DNA of 64,000 nucleotides from Phallus indusiatus (GCA_027605045.1 JAQFWX010000051.1:124001-188000); one strand, 5' to 3'. Positions 1-12,431 are shown, counted from the first letter of the stretch. Notes: a model not told the origin generated them from the letters alone. Translations and numbers: made by a program.

Positions 1-2337
1 ATATCATCTTGGAGAACCTCGGACGGGGCCGGACATATAATACACGTGGTTTGGGGCTAAAAATAGCGTAATGGCGTATTCTCCATCATACCGCGCACAA
101 TCCCAGACAGATCGTTTGGACTTAGTCAATTCCACTCTTGCTATTAGTGCAAACGGATATGTGGTGTTCTTATGTCATTGTATACACCGCAAAACAAGGA
201 CCAGGTTTATTATGAGACTTGAATTACAATCATTGGTAGATAAGAGAGAAAACGAACTAAAACCCTTAATCTTGCAATGAGAGTGCCGTAAACCAAAGAA
301 GAGAATCATAATTTCCAAAGAAAACTCTGTTTGTGAGAATAATGAGGAAAAGCATTCTGTGACTGTGATCTCTTTTCGGCTCGTGTTTCACCCCCGCCGC
401 GCCGCTGGCAGGACACAAAAGAGGACAGATTTTCATGAGGGTCCCCATTACGATCGCTGCCATTCCATCTCGATTTGAAGTCTTTTGTGTATGTGTCCCT
501 TTCTATTCTTTTCCCGGTCCGATTCGTGATTGTCCCGAAAATTTTCGACGAGATGACACGGTCCACCGCCAATGCTGAAAAAAAAAACCCTCTAGCCCTC
601 AACGGCGACCCTGAACCTTGTCCTCTCTCCTTAAACTCGTCTCCCAATTTCTTCAAAACGTTTTCTTCGACATAACATGAGATTTGAATAGCGCTTGGGG
701 TGGGTTGTCCTAAAAAGGGTTTGGATCTTCAAGTCATTCCTAATCGCTTCGGCACTGCTGAACGACAGGGAAAAACATGGCGAAGGGGAGCAAGTACATC
801 GTGCGTTGTCCAAAGTTTAATCATTCTCCTTCTTCTTTTTCTTCCTCTTGAGGGAACACATTGATGATTCCTCGTTCGTAGGTCTAGTTTATGAATTGAT
901 TGCCAGCACAAAACAGAACAAAACCATACGCGAGAGAAAAGTGACCGTCGATGTCTGACTCGGTTCGGTGAGCTGCAGAGAAGAATGATCATAGGCTGTC
1001 AACATTCATACCGTCTGCGCTCAACAAGGAATTGTCTGTCTTATCTTATCGCGAGGTTAATGACGTGACTAGACCTCTTACGGTGAGAGATAGAGCTCTT
1101 CCAAAGTACAGCGACGTTCGTCTCCGGCACCTATCTTGTAAACTTCGTCATTGCTTCTTGCTTTTAGTGATTGATTGCAGCCGTTCCTTGTTTGTCTGAA
1201 GCTGAAGGAAAAATTCTTGTGATCGTGGCAGCATTTCTCTCCCTCTACACTGTTTTTCTTCTTTCCTTTCCCTTCCTTTCCCTCTCTTCCCTTCTGTTTC
1301 TTCGTTTACGTCTCTCTTCTCTCGAAACCACGTGCAGACCTTTTGTCGTGAAAAAAGAATTTTTCAATTTTGAAGAAGCACGTCGAGACTGTCCGCACTG
1401 GCATGCACACCCTTTAATTTGAAAGCTGGCGTTGCAATAACAGCTGGCAAGGCGCCGATCATGCATTGCATGGAAACCTTGACCTATTTTTTTTTCCTTG
1501 TTATTTGCCTCATGCCGCAAAAGAAAACAACAAGGAAAGAAAAACAAGGCTAGATGCATAACAATGAGTCACTTGGCGACGAAGGTTTTTTTTCTGGCGA
1601 GATCTGAACAATTTGCGCCTCAAATTAACGCGTGTAACGAGCCGTGAACTTGGGCACTACACATTTTGGGAGATGCTTCTTGGCTGACGGAACGGAGAAG
1701 TTGGATGTTGTTAAACGTTGAACGCTGATGCATTTGATTACGCTCATAGAAAGCACAAACAAAACCAGAAGTTTGGATGTCGTTTCTTTACCGCCCAAAT
1801 GATAAACCTGGTGCGTTGACTTGCTTCTTTTTTCTTTCTTCCTTGAGGCAAATACGAACTATTAAAATTGTTCTCCCTTTCGTGACATGAACGGAGGCCC
1901 CACCCTCTCGTCGGTTACAGTGACATTGTGATTGTCTTCATCGCGAAGGGACTTTCTTGTCGTGAGAGATCTTGCTGTCAGTCACTTTTTTCTTGTGATT
2001 CTTGCGTGTTTATTTTCATAGCTTTCACAATTTTTGTATCTTCTTCAGATCTTGAATCATGTTGTGTGCTATTTCGCTTCCGCGTTTTCTTGCGCGCGCG
2101 CGTCGTCTGCCGAACGTAATCGGGGCGTTCTTGTTGCCTGCCTCTGAAAAAATCTTCGTGGGCATGCCTTTATCGTTGCCAAGTTTACATTAAAAAAAAC
2201 GAGTTTGATAAGAAAAGGAAAAGATAAAAAACCGGGTGATCGAAACCAATAGAGGGTGATGGACAAAGAGCGAACGGTTTTTTGATTAAGAAATGAATTA
2301 AGGTAACAACCCTCTAACCTACCCGCAGGTCCGCATT
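1..2337. other. Stretch with no supported gene
   Basis: I see no reading frame here with coding character or recognisable homology. The open frames are short, overlap on both strands and have no splice-linked continuation. The stretch contains pyrimidine-rich tracts, strongest around 1240-1330 and near 820-850, of the kind often found just upstream of fungal transcription starts. Part of it may therefore be promoter or untranslated leader of a gene outside the window. The right end holds the 3' flank of the CNOT11-like gene. Confidence 0.5.
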
Positions 2338-5287
2338 TCAGGTCCTCGCAGCGACCAAAATGCTGTACAACCTTTGTGCAGTATCGAAACGTGAAAATCG
2401 CAGAGCAAAACTCATCATCTCCGTCGTGTCTTCTTCGGAATTGGCGGCTATTATCCCATTCCTAATCAAAGAGGTATAGAAGCGACACAGCTATTTCACA
2501 ACACAATATGCTCCGTCAGAAAAAAAGAAGATTCCGTTTTTTTTTAAAGTGGGTAAGGGCGCAACTTACATTACCAGTTGCAGTTGCCACGCGATCGTCA
2601 TGCACGTTCCCTTCTTTCTCGTCCCGATCTACCCGTTCGATCCATCGTATACACCCGCTGATGAATGCGCCGAGAACTTCCGTTCGTATCAAAGTCGCAA
2701 TCCTTTTCGAGTCGTCTTCGCTTTGTCCACTTTGATTCGGATTAGGCATCAAAAGCTTCCCGAGGACGCTGAACGACTGTAGAGTTGGTGGTAGTTCTGC
2801 CAAAGCCACCAGATAGCCTCTCATCGCATGTGGTCCTCCCAGAGGTGATGAAAGTGAGAAATCATCTGACGTCCCCGCAGTTCGAGATAACCCGCCCCCG
2901 TAATTGTTAATCAACTTGACCATCTTCGAAACCAGCGATAATGAATCCGCCGAGTCAGAGCCTAAGCCGGCGTTATGCTCCTCGTTCAAATGTACATTCT
3001 TCAACAGCTCTTCAATCTTCCGAGAGTCCTTGTCGTCTTGATTAAACAGGTAAAACAAAAGCTTCACGGCGATGTCTTGATTGTTCGCAACGAGAGACGG
3101 AATATCTTCAGGACGTAATATGCATATAGGACGCGTAAGCATCGACAAATGTGGGCCGAGTTTCTGTAAAAGAAGCATCACCGTTATAAGCGACCTATTG
3201 AATGACGAGCGAATGACGAAAAGATGTACCTTCTGTTCTTGTAAAGTGAGAACCCGTTCCCGCGCCATGAGATACAAAACAATGGCGTCCGTCAATTCAT
3301 TACGCTCCCGTATTGCGTCCAGATCCGGTGTATTCCCCATCTGAGAATTGACTTCCTGGTGTTGAGATGATTGATCATGACTTGGAAAGGACGTTTCAGG
3401 ATAACGATTTTGGTTGTCGGGTTCCCGATCAGCAGCGACCTCATCTTCTATAGCTGAATGCCCCGATATCAAAGTGCGTTGAACTGGCTTCATATCCTTG
3501 TGAGTCGTCCCAGCAACATCCTGAGTGACGTTACGTAGACTGGTCGCGCTCATGAGAGGGGCCGCCCGAACACCTTGTTGTTCAGTAGGCGGCGGTGCTT
3601 GCGTAATCACCGAAGAGCCTGCTGGGCGACGGTAAGAAGGAAAGGACGCAGTAGCGAATGGTGAAGCTAGCCTGGGAGCTAATAGCGAATGTTGACGATT
3701 GTCTTTATCTTCTGTATTGTAAAGTAAGGAACCACGACCCGTCATATGCCCAGCAGAAGACGAAGTATGGTTCCCAACAATCCCGATATACGACGCCCGA
3801 CTCTCCGCGCTGCGTTCAGAAGAAGGCTCACTAGGGGATGTAGAAGATGGTCGTCCAGAGCCTATAACGCCTGGATTACGAATGGGTTGCAGTGATTTTG
3901 GAGGTAGCGCCGGGCTTGTATGTCGATCATGAAGACGGGGTAACGGTGAGTGTTTCAAGTCATTTTTGGTAGAAAGAGGAATGTCGGCAGGTGTTGACCA
4001 CCTGTTGACCTCCGGAATGCGAAAGGTTGACGCATCAACTTGGCGCGTGGATTCTTTGTTGGGCAAGGAGAAGGCTGATGAGTCAACGAAGGATAGAGGC
4101 GTTTGGATTGACGATGACTCGAGAGTAGATGAGGCTGAGACTGACGAAGGACTCAGTTGTAATGGGTGTGTGATGGGCGATGGACGTGGTGACGGGCGTG
4201 AGGAGTTAGGAGCAACCATTGACTTGTGAGCCGTCGGCGGTGCAATGGCGTTAACACTGCCATAACCTGATGCATGGCCTAAAGGGCGATAATTTACGGA
4301 AATAATATTATCGGGTAAAAGGTTGTTGCCACCTGGAGAGGTGTGGATATGGGATATAGTAGGTTGATGGGGTGATAGTGTCGATGACAGTGGCGTTGGT
4401 ATAGTACGGTAAGGATCATTGTGAGAGCTGCTTGCGAGCATAGGACTTGGTAGCGAGCGGTGAGCATTAGAGAGTGTGTTGACGTTGTTGCCAGAGCTTG
4501 GCTGGTATTTTTCTGGCATCCAAAAGTGGACATCAGCAAGAGTTGTGGCGGGATATGGGGCCAACTACGACATATTGCGACCGGGTCAATGAAGCAGCCT
4601 TGAAAGAACATTATTTGATTCATACCTCATCCCCTTCCCCTTTCAATAGTTTCCATAAAACTCTCTCAAAGGGAGACGCGTCACCTTCTACCGGTGGAAA
4701 AAGAAAAGACTAGAGTGGCGCCGGGATGAGAGATAAAGTGGGGAACGAAAGTTCGTAATCACTCACCTCCTCGCGGGTGACACGATTAGTATGCCACTCT
4801 TCGAAACCGAATTGCGTCCTTTCTTGGTGCGCGTTGATATCTACAATTCACCTCATGAGCAATGCAAAAAGTATTACAAATATTGGCACGGACTTGTCTG
4901 GAAAAGTGCGTCGGAGGCCGGAAGAGATTGGATGCATTGTATTTTGTACAATTTGACGAGACGGTCGTAAAAAGGGTTTGGTGTATTGGTGAAATTGTAA
5001 ATGGCGTAGAGAAGATACCCGGCAAGAATTCTCAATGAAATCTGGATCGTGATTGCATGTAAAATAAATAATTAAGACTCCACGAAAAGAATATTATTTT
5101 TTCCCAAACAAAAGGGTGCGCTTACTTTAATATCTCCGTTCTCCAACAAAGGGACTAAACCATTGGTGGCGAGAGAGAGCCGATCATTCTCGGACTTGAG
5201 AGAAGAAACAAATTCGTGAGCGGAGTTGACACATGGAAAATTCGACCTTTTTTCAAGAAGGTTGTATAAACTTTCAAGACCGGACAT
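2338..5287 (-). CDS. CNOT11: CCR4-NOT complex subunit 11 homologue
   Basis: CNOT11 is a subunit of the CCR4-NOT complex, which deadenylates mRNA; in animals it pairs with CNOT10. Proposed exons (minus) are 5126-5287, 4894-5041, 4767-4840, 4626-4709, 3230-4564, 2570-3163 and 2338-2490, giving about 849 residues. The N-terminal module contains LLEKRSNF, RILAGYLLYAIY and SPFERVLWKLLKG. A Ser/Pro-rich, probably disordered linker of about 400 residues follows. The C-terminal domain carries IPSLVANNQDIAVKLL, LPPTLQSFSVLGKLL and, in the last exon, TSLIRNGII and ALRFSRFDTAQRLYSIL, which match the conserved CNOT11 (DUF2363) block. The first ATG of the open frame is used. The 4894 donor reads GTCCGT and is the least certain junction. 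Intron 3164-3229 is 66 nt, in frame and free of stops, so it could be misread as coding. Confidence 0.85.
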
Positions 5288-5478
5288 TTCCTTCGTCAAT
5301 CCAGACCATGTAAAGTGAGCAGGGTCGGTGTCTTACAGCGGTGGTGCGGGAAGTCGTCAGCAAATGTCACAGTGGGTGTCACTCTGTCACGCACTTCCCC
5401 GTCTAGGTTTCCATCTACAGCTTTTGCCGTAAATTGCTTCCGGATGCTGCTGTATTGCTGGCTGCTTGCAACGTCCTA
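5288..5478. promoter_or_regulatory. Divergent promoter between CNOT11-like and unknown gene
   Basis: The start codons of the two divergent genes lie about 190 bp apart, so this interval must hold both promoters and leaders. It contains an imperfect inverted repeat (GCGGGAAGT near 5348 against ACTTCCCCG near 5394) enclosing repeated GTCAC/GTGAC words. No clear TATA box is visible. The regulatory role is inferred from position only. Confidence 0.45.
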
Positions 5479-6348
5479 ATGTCATCTGCGAATGTATCTC
5501 TTGGCCAAAATCGGGCAAGAAGTAGAGGGCGCGGCAATCGGGGAAAGTACCTCAGAGCACGCGGCCGTCGTGGATTGGGTCGTGCGGCTGAATTTGCACC
5601 TCGGTTATTATTAGAAGAGGATATCGGGGGTGGCGATCTGGATGTCGACGAAGACGACCAGGATGATGCAGGAAAATATGCGAAACGCGAGATTGTCGAT
5701 AACACGGAGAAATACGGTGACCCCAGCGTTGAGCCTAACGGTAAGCTCCGAGAGCACTGAGAGTCGGAGCCGTAGCTGACTTGGTCTACAGTAGTGGAAG
5801 GCGAGCTGGAAGAGCCTGAACCTGAAGTCGATCTCAGCGGATTTCTCGCGAAGCAGCGACTTAAAGACCCAGATCATGAACAGTTCTTGCCTCAAGACTC
5901 TGATGAAGATGTCGATATATCCCTCTCAAAACTATCTGTCTCTGCTAGCACATCATTGAAGCCACAGAAGAACAATATCCAAACAATCGAATGGGATGCA
6001 TCAATGGAAGAACTGCGTAAAGACAAGGAAGCCGCAGATGCTGTTCGAGGTTAGCTAGCTGTCTTTGATTGCATGAAGAATCGTTCTGATCAAGCCATTC
6101 TAGACTTAAAGTCCCGGTTCCAAAATACTCGATCACGCCCTGTTCGTTCACAACTCCGGCGTGGTACGAACAGTAAGCTGATTTAATTTGTTGTGTACTC
6201 GTGCTTCAACGAAGTTTTTCAAGAAGCGACACGGGAAGTTGAAGATCTGCGTCATGAACCAAGCTCTACCAATGAAGGAATCACAGAGTCGCAACCCAGT
6301 ACCGTCAAAGCTCAGATGGAAACCTTTCTTGACGATCTTCTGTCTTAA
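5479..6348 (+). CDS. Uncharacterised charged protein, 4 exons
   Basis: I do not recognise the function. Proposed exons are 5479-5740, 5792-6049, 6104-6172 and 6215-6348, giving 240 residues with consistent phases and good GT/AG sites. The N-terminus is basic and Arg/Gly-rich (RARSRGRGNRGKYLRARGRR), suggesting RNA binding or a nuclear location. An acidic stretch follows (EEDIGGGDLDVDEDDQDD), then a probable helical region, IEWDASMEELRKDKEAADAVRDLKSRFQ. The protein ends with VKAQMETFLDDLLS. The ATG at 5479 is the first in frame; the same frame is open upstream without an ATG. The gene is divergent from the CNOT11 homologue. The even splicing and clear charge pattern argue for a real conserved gene. 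Confidence 0.7.
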
Positions 6349-7819
6349 GTGCATCTCACTCTTGCACACGGCCGCAGCTCGTCTTACCCGTCTCGTATTA
6401 TAGACAAGGTGGTCATTTAGCTTCGATCTTGTTTAAGAGTCTTTTTTGAAAAAGAAGTTTTTATATTGTGCTATTTTCACGAAGTGACGAAAGGAAAGTT
6501 GTACATTATAATCTCTGCCATAAGAAAAATACAAAAACGAATTCCGAGTTGTTAGGTTCAGGTTTTGAGTCGCAAATCAATTGCAAACTACAATGACATG
6601 GGATGCGAAGAAACGAATAAGGATATGATGATGATAAGATGTGGGTATTCGAAAGCATGTTGCATAGGAATTTCATCTCGAAAAGTCTGTCAAACTTCAG
6701 GTCAGGTCCGTTCACAGCCCGAGAGTACTGCCCTCATACCTTTGAGAGATGTCATGAAATGGTGCAGACAGCAGGACCTTGTGAGTAGTGTTCTTCATCA
6801 AGGGGACCATTATCCTCTCCCACAGCTTGAAGTACTGCGAATAGTTTGAAGAAAATATCCATTTCCGGAGTAGATGTGTATGTTAGGGCGTAAAAGGAAT
6901 GGTAAGTGTGCGTCAGAGGTCGACTAAAGCGACAATGTTGGGTGTTGAAGAAGATATGGTGATGATTTTTGGAACAATGTAAACCATGCTTTCATACATA
7001 GTGCTTTTATAGCCCTGAGGTCAATGGTGGACAGAACAATGGTGTCCCACCTGCAGTTAACGCGGGTCCGGATTACGTAACTAATGCCGGCTTGAGCGCT
7101 TGAACGGCAATCTTCGTACCGATGATAATAAAACGAAATAGAACAAAGTATCGATTATATCATGACCAATTGAGAAATAGATATTTTAATTTGAAAATAT
7201 TAGCAGGATTGTGATGCATGATTTTTGATAATAATTGAGGAGGATTCAAAATCTTTAAACTCCGAATCAACAGTAGAAATAAGCATCCGGTCCATGACGT
7301 AATCCCTGTTTGGTAGGCAGGAAATATACCGCTCTCTATTGTCCTCTCCCTGCACTTGATTCTGTCATCTTCAGATGCCTTCTTTGCATGTTTCTTTTGG
7401 TTTTAAAATAGATTTGGCTCCCATGAATGCTGCATTGTTGACTGCGACTCTCAATTGGGTTTAGTCATGACGCAGACAAAAGGCTCTCATTTTCAATGTC
7501 AGGGGACCTTTTGTCTATCCTTATAGAGTCTGCCACGCCGGGTGATTGCATTGACATATTTAAAGATCGAAGTGATAAAGTCCGAAAAAGTTTTACCGGA
7601 AGCAACAAAAGGTGTCTATTGTTTTAGAGTTCCGGGAGTTAATCAGTATTCTGAGCAATTGTTTTTTTAAAAGTTTCGTTTTTATTAGCTGGTATCAAGT
7701 CAATGTCAAGTACAATGGGAAATACAAATTCTTGAAGTATAACGGTTTGGACGCATGCGTCCAAAGAGCTGGTGATAAGGAATGACTATAGTAAAACAGA
7801 GGAATTGAAAACAGAGACC
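6349..7819. other. Intergenic stretch, no supported gene
   Basis: Only short open frames without recognisable features occur here. One variant of the locus-associated motif (CTATTGTCC near 7337) precedes a 29-codon frame at 7377 that lacks a C-terminal CaaX box, so I do not call it a pheromone gene. The stretch separates the CNOT11 pair from the receptor cluster and holds the 3' flank of the first receptor. Confidence 0.4.
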
Positions 7820-9512
7820 CTAAACAGGTGATTGATTATGTTCATGAATGGTATCACTACACTCCGAATCTACTGCGTTGGAGTGTGTATTTGAAAAAGC
7901 AGGTGGTGATATGGCTTGGTCGGATCGCCAAGTAAACCGTCTTGAATATGGAATGGGTTCCGACACAGATAACCCCAAGTTTGAACAGGACGACGAACGA
8001 CGAGCTGAGGGAGGAGAGTGACATGAAATGTCGTTGAGAACACCGGCCGGAGTTCCCGAAGTCATCGCGTTTACACTGGGTATCGGTAAGGCCGGAGGAT
8101 ACGAAAGGGTACCTTCGAATCTTGGTTCAATATATATTGAGCTACGAGATCTTCCGTCAAAGGATTGACCGGTCGAACTTCGCAAAGAAGACTTTGTCGG
8201 GCTGTGTTTACTCTCCTGGGTGGAGTCATCGTTAAGTTGCGAGGAGGGAATAGACAGATGTATACGTCTGGTAGTTGAGAGATCGGATAGTATTAGCGAA
8301 AGAAATATGATTCTAGAAATGGATTATTTACCTCTGACTCATAGAAGATAACGGAGATGATTTTGAATGACTGCTTAATTTCTGACGAAGAATCGTACGC
8401 CTGAACCAGCTGAAAGCAGCATGGTAGTCCGCAATGGCTTCGCGTCCGGTACCAAAAACAAGGAAAACCAAAAAGCACGACACAGGTATAATCCACCAAA
8501 TGAAGTTATTGGCATCGATAAACGACTGAGGGAGAAGGATGTAGGGAAATGGCTGTACGCGAGAAAAGTTCGAATGCACATCATCCCAACTTGTCCAAGG
8601 CCGCAACGGAATAGTTAAATTAGACCATAGAATCCAGATGTTGGTTCCCAAATCCCAAACCATCTCAACTAGGGCCAAAAGCATTAATCTGAAGTAACGG
8701 TGGGGACTAATAGAAGAAGTGTTCTGTAAATGTGTGGAAAAAGAAATTCTATGGCGGAGGAAGTGACGCAGGGCTAATGCTATGGGTATTTGTCAGGGTA
8801 TAATTTATAGCGAAAAAGAAAAACAATAAAGGCTAACCAGCAAAAATGAAAGAGGTACACGCAAAAACAAGCGGAGGAACCCAAAGAATGAAAACAGCGG
8901 GTAAAGAGACATAAATGTTGGGTGCGCATCCTTGGTCTTGGTAAATGTCAAACCGATGCCCTTGAACGATATAATCTAAAACCGTCTGAGTTGGAAGGAT
9001 CTCCTCTCGTTGGAGACAACCACTTACGAAGGGCCATAAAAATCAAAGGCACAACAAAACACATGACAAATTCGAAAATCTGCCGACGACGCTTGTCTTT
9101 CGGACCAGGATGAGTTGCACGGGAGGAAGCAATGCTCTCCAGATGAATCATAAGGCATAAGGCAGAGGCGGGTACAGCGAAAGAGAACCCGATCACAATT
9201 TTCGTAGCTTCACGAAACAATTATTTAACTTTGATAGTAATAGATTATACGCCAAACTTACTTATATCGCACCAAACGAGTAATTTTATCTCGACATTAT
9301 CGGCCCATACTATTGAATCAACACCGCGTATGATGCTGAGAACAACTAGCCACAAAATCAACGATATGGTTGCAACGTTACGCGCCTGAAAGAGGATGAG
9401 ATCTAGTGGTAAGAGAGGAACAAATTGAACGCACGCGAAAATGAGATGGTGCACTACAAAGTAAAAGAAAGACTGATAAGAATGAAACGATAGGATATTC
9501 CGGATGAAGCAT
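7820..9512 (-). CDS. STE3-like pheromone receptor 1
   Basis: This is a seven-transmembrane GPCR of the STE3 family, predicted to bind a farnesylated peptide pheromone at the plasma membrane. The start MLHPEYPIVSFLSVFLLL is the usual short first exon (9435-9512). The next exons carry ARNVATISLILWLVVLSIIRGVDSIVW and WCDI (9262-9385), then TTKIVIGFSFAVPASALC and the basic loop KDKRRRQIFEFVMCF (about 9028-9207). The following exon (about 8810-8975) reads QGHRFDIYQDQGCAPNIYVSLP. The large exon near 8340-8770 carries RYFRLMLLALVEMVWD, PWTSWDDVHSNFSRV and the last helix WWIIPVSCFLVFLVFG. A Ser-rich cytoplasmic tail (7820 to about 8280) ends at a TAG. Motif order and intron positions match receptors 2 and 3. 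It is the leftmost receptor of the B-type mating locus; the exact exon joins at the tail are less certain. Confidence 0.9.
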
Positions 9513-9727
9513 GTCTGGAAAACAGTTTAAGACGGCAGTTGCGGTGAGGGGTTGTGTCGAAACGAAAGACCTATGTCAGTTACAAAGGACTTAAATAAAC
9601 ACCGATAGCTTTGCATTGGACGGGTTGGACAATTTAAAGGAAACATTGCACTATGGACCTTGCTCAGCATAATAGGATTTGAACCCCGACCAGGCTCAAT
9701 CCGTGATATGGGCGCTACGCGAAGGAC

Positions 9728-9736
9728 CCATTGTCC
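9728..9736 (+). promoter_or_regulatory. CCATTGTCC motif upstream of receptor 1
   Basis: The exact 9-mer CCATTGTCC lies about 215 bp upstream of the receptor 1 start. It contains ATTGT, the core bound by HMG-box factors; known basidiomycete pheromone-response regulators such as Prf1 are HMG-box proteins. The same 9-mer is found upstream of receptors 2 and 3. Confidence 0.5.
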
Positions 9737-10445
9737 TCTACTAGAGCTGCCACATGTACATGTTTTTTTTTGCACACGAGGTAATGCAATCCCGGTAGAT
9801 AATATTGACATAAATTTTTGGCACTTTTTTATCTTTTGAAGCCGATACGTTGACGCATCACATGAACGACAGACTGTCCCGGTTCGTCTTTATTTGTTGG
9901 CCTGGCAGGTCACTAGTACTGGCACTGGGGATTCGGACATAGTGCGCCAGCGGTGAATTCATTGATGGTTAAACGTTAAACATGACGGGTTGTGCGAATT
10001 ATTTTCAACATGTCTGCTATATGATATTCTGATCTTTGAGGATATTTAATTGCGACAGGAATCTATGGGTCAAAAGAAAGACTTTATCGAGCTAACCCAT
10101 ATGTTGCAATCAGTATTTGCAAATAGGGGGTTAACGTTGGTAATATTCTATCAATCGAGCTCTTTAGCTAAACAATGGTCAAGTATTTCGTCTGTAAACA
10201 CACCAAGGCTGATGATAAGCCGTACGCAGGATTTTTCTGTATTATTTCATCTATATTGTGGATAGTCACTAATCTTGACGTAGAGATAATAGTACAGACA
10301 ATGCAATCAATACATAACACGTTACAAATGCAACAAGTGAACAAGAAGGAGCGAATGGGATTTATGAGCAGGTATAGCAAGGGCGAATGCGCGACCCTGT
10401 AATTTTGGGGGTCATTGAAAAGTAAGGAAAGCAACGCAGAGGAAA

Positions 10446-11903
10446 TCAAATGGCACAAGATGAGAATGGCCGGGCTGTAGAAAAACGATGGGGCAAACGA
10501 GCGGGTATAGGACGCACAACGCTAGAGTTCGGAATAGACTCTAGTTTATTCAGATCCGACGAAGAACGAACAGAGGGTGATTCGGCAAGATCTACGCTTG
10601 CAGATGAGCTTTCGGCGTCCCACGATTTTGGACGCATGCTTGTTGGAGTTGGGTTGTCGCTCAATATAACTTGGCGAGAGCATCTTATCCTTCTAAAAGA
10701 GAGTAAGTACGAATGCAATGCGGTTTGCTATGAACTTACATATGCGTGGGAAGTATGTCCTTTTCTGTGCGAAACCGGGCCACCAAAGGCTTGACGTGCC
10801 CTTCGAACCAAGTCCAAACGGCGATATAATCGGATACTGCTTCTTGATTGAAACCAAAGAGCACAATAAATAATATTGACCCGGTGGGCGGAACCCACCA
10901 CGCAAATAATTGTTCCTTCCAAATTGTTGGGGGTATGAGAACAAGAGGAAAAAGTCCGATTCTTGAAAAATCAAGATGCACGAATTTCCAGCTAACGTAG
11001 GGATTGACGCCATTTTGGACATCAAAATAAAGGACAAGTAAAGTTGCAGCCGAGTGAAAAAAGATGTCGCTGAGCGCAAATAGTAATAAGCGGAAGTAAC
11101 GACTAGGTGTCATCGCTGAATTAGAGTTACGGAGGACGGAGACGAATTCGATCCGTCTCTTCAAAAAATGATGAACAGCTGCCACTGAATCATCAAGTTA
11201 ACGATATGCACCATTATTCGAGGCTAAAAATACTTACATGAGTAAACCAACGAAGTCAAGGAAATTAGCACAGGGGGTATTAGAAGGCAGATGATGGTTG
11301 GAATTGAGACGTATGTCGCCGGGTTGCACCCAATGTCTTCTACGATGTCGAATCGATGACCTTGAAAAATATAATCTGAAAGAGGTGTCATTGAATGATA
11401 GGGAAATAACCGAAAATATATTTACGTAGTGCCATGAATAGTAAAGGAACTCCAAAACACAAGACAGCTTCTATTACCCTACGCCTATGCTTTTCCGCCT
11501 CGGTGAATATAGACTGTCTGTTGGACGATATCCTCTCTAACTGGCGGGAAATGCAGAAAACAGATAGCGGCACGGCGATAGAAAAGCCAATCAAAATTTT
11601 CGTGGCTAAAGGAAAATGAGACAAGATAGCATAATCTGGGTATAACATACTGATGTCACACCAAACTTGAAGTTGAATTGCTACATTCCCGGCCCATACG
11701 ACAGAGTTCACACCATGAATAATATTGGTGACGGTGAGCCAAAGGATGAGACTAATGAGACTGATGTTCCGAGCCTAGAATATAAGTTGAGTATCATAAG
11801 CCAAAAGAAAAACGTCTTTGCATACCCTGATATGGGATGGTAGGGAGCAAAGGAGGAAGAAAACAAGAAGGAAGGAAATGATTGGAAACTCCAAGTGCTG
11901 CAT
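10446..11903 (-). CDS. STE3-like pheromone receptor 2
   Basis: A second STE3-family seven-helix pheromone receptor. Exon 1 (from the ATG at 11903) reads MQHLEFPIISFLLVFFLLC, followed by an intron and ARNISLISLILWLTV with GVNSVVWAGNV and WCDI. The third exon carries ATKILIGFSIAVPLSVFCI and the basic loop EKHRRRVIEAVLCF. Next comes QGHRFDIVEDIGCNPATYVSIP (about 11235-11375). The large exon (about 10740-11185) has RYFRLLLFALSDIFFHS, NPYVSWKFVHLDFSRI and AWWVPPTGSILFIVLFG. A final intron (GTAAGT near 10737, acceptor near 10700) leads into a Ser-rich tail that ends at a TGA at 10446. The tail is shorter than in receptor 3. The gene is transcribed in the same direction as receptor 1 and divergently from receptor 3. 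Confidence 0.9.
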
Positions 11904-12002
11904 TGACGCAACTATGAGTAGAAGGCAGAGAAAGATGGATATCTTGGTAAGAAGGGCATTTGCGATGCTCGCATTTCCCAAATTATATACGTGCTTAGGG
12001 GA

Positions 12003-12011
12003 CCATTGTCC
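12003..12011 (+). promoter_or_regulatory. CCATTGTCC motif upstream of receptor 2
   Basis: An exact copy of CCATTGTCC, preceded by GA, lies about 100 bp upstream of the receptor 2 start, inside the divergent promoter shared with receptor 3. The flanking GA is identical to the receptor 3 copy at 12421. It is a candidate HMG-box pheromone-response element, inferred from recurrence and its ATTGT core. Confidence 0.5.
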
Positions 12012-12422
12012 ATGGTAAGCTTTCAGACAAGATCTATTGTCCTATTCCAAACTCCGCCTCTAGATGACATAGTCACGCGTCACGCGTCACGGACAAATCA
12101 CGGACATGGCCCCTCTGGTTGCATGTAAGCTCAAGAACTGGAAAGATATGCCTAACTCAAGAGCTTTTTAGAAAAATAAACCCATTGCATATCATACTTA
12201 TCATCTTTTATCCTCAAATTAATGAAATAACTAGATCTGTAGACTCGGGGGTCTCATCCGGACTCCCAGGTTGTCAAACTCAAATTCTTCGGCATCCGAC
12301 ATACAACAAACTTCTACAATTATGATATCAACGGCAAACATGTTTCGCTTGCGCAAATGCATGTGTCCAGATGGGGGTCCAGATGGATTATTTTGGCTTC
12401 GTTCGTTCCCTGAACTGCTGGA

Positions 12423-12431
12423 CCATTGTCC
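12423..12431 (+). promoter_or_regulatory. CCATTGTCC motif upstream of receptor 3
   Basis: An exact copy of CCATTGTCC lies about 150 bp upstream of the receptor 3 ATG, in the same GACCATTGTCC context as the copy at 12001. The two copies are about 420 bp apart and bracket the divergent promoter between receptors 2 and 3. Confidence 0.5.

Noticed and set aside
1171..1559. Overlapping open frames on both strands around a pyrimidine-rich tract.
   Set aside because: They reflect low-complexity CT-rich sequence rather than coding content.
7377..7466. A 29-codon ORF after a near copy of the receptor motif, considered as a pheromone precursor.
   Set aside because: It has no Cys near the C-terminus and so no CaaX box.
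9655..9740. A minus-strand stretch with a perfect RNA polymerase III B-box-like word (GGTTCAAATCC).
   Set aside because: The flanking bases do not form the T stem or acceptor stem of a tRNA and I see no matching A box at the right distance. It may be a tRNA-derived relic but is not a supportable gene.
10168..10458. A minus-strand frame containing CIVCTII, which looked like a CaaX end.
   Set aside because: The frame continues well past the motif, so there is no C-terminal CaaX.
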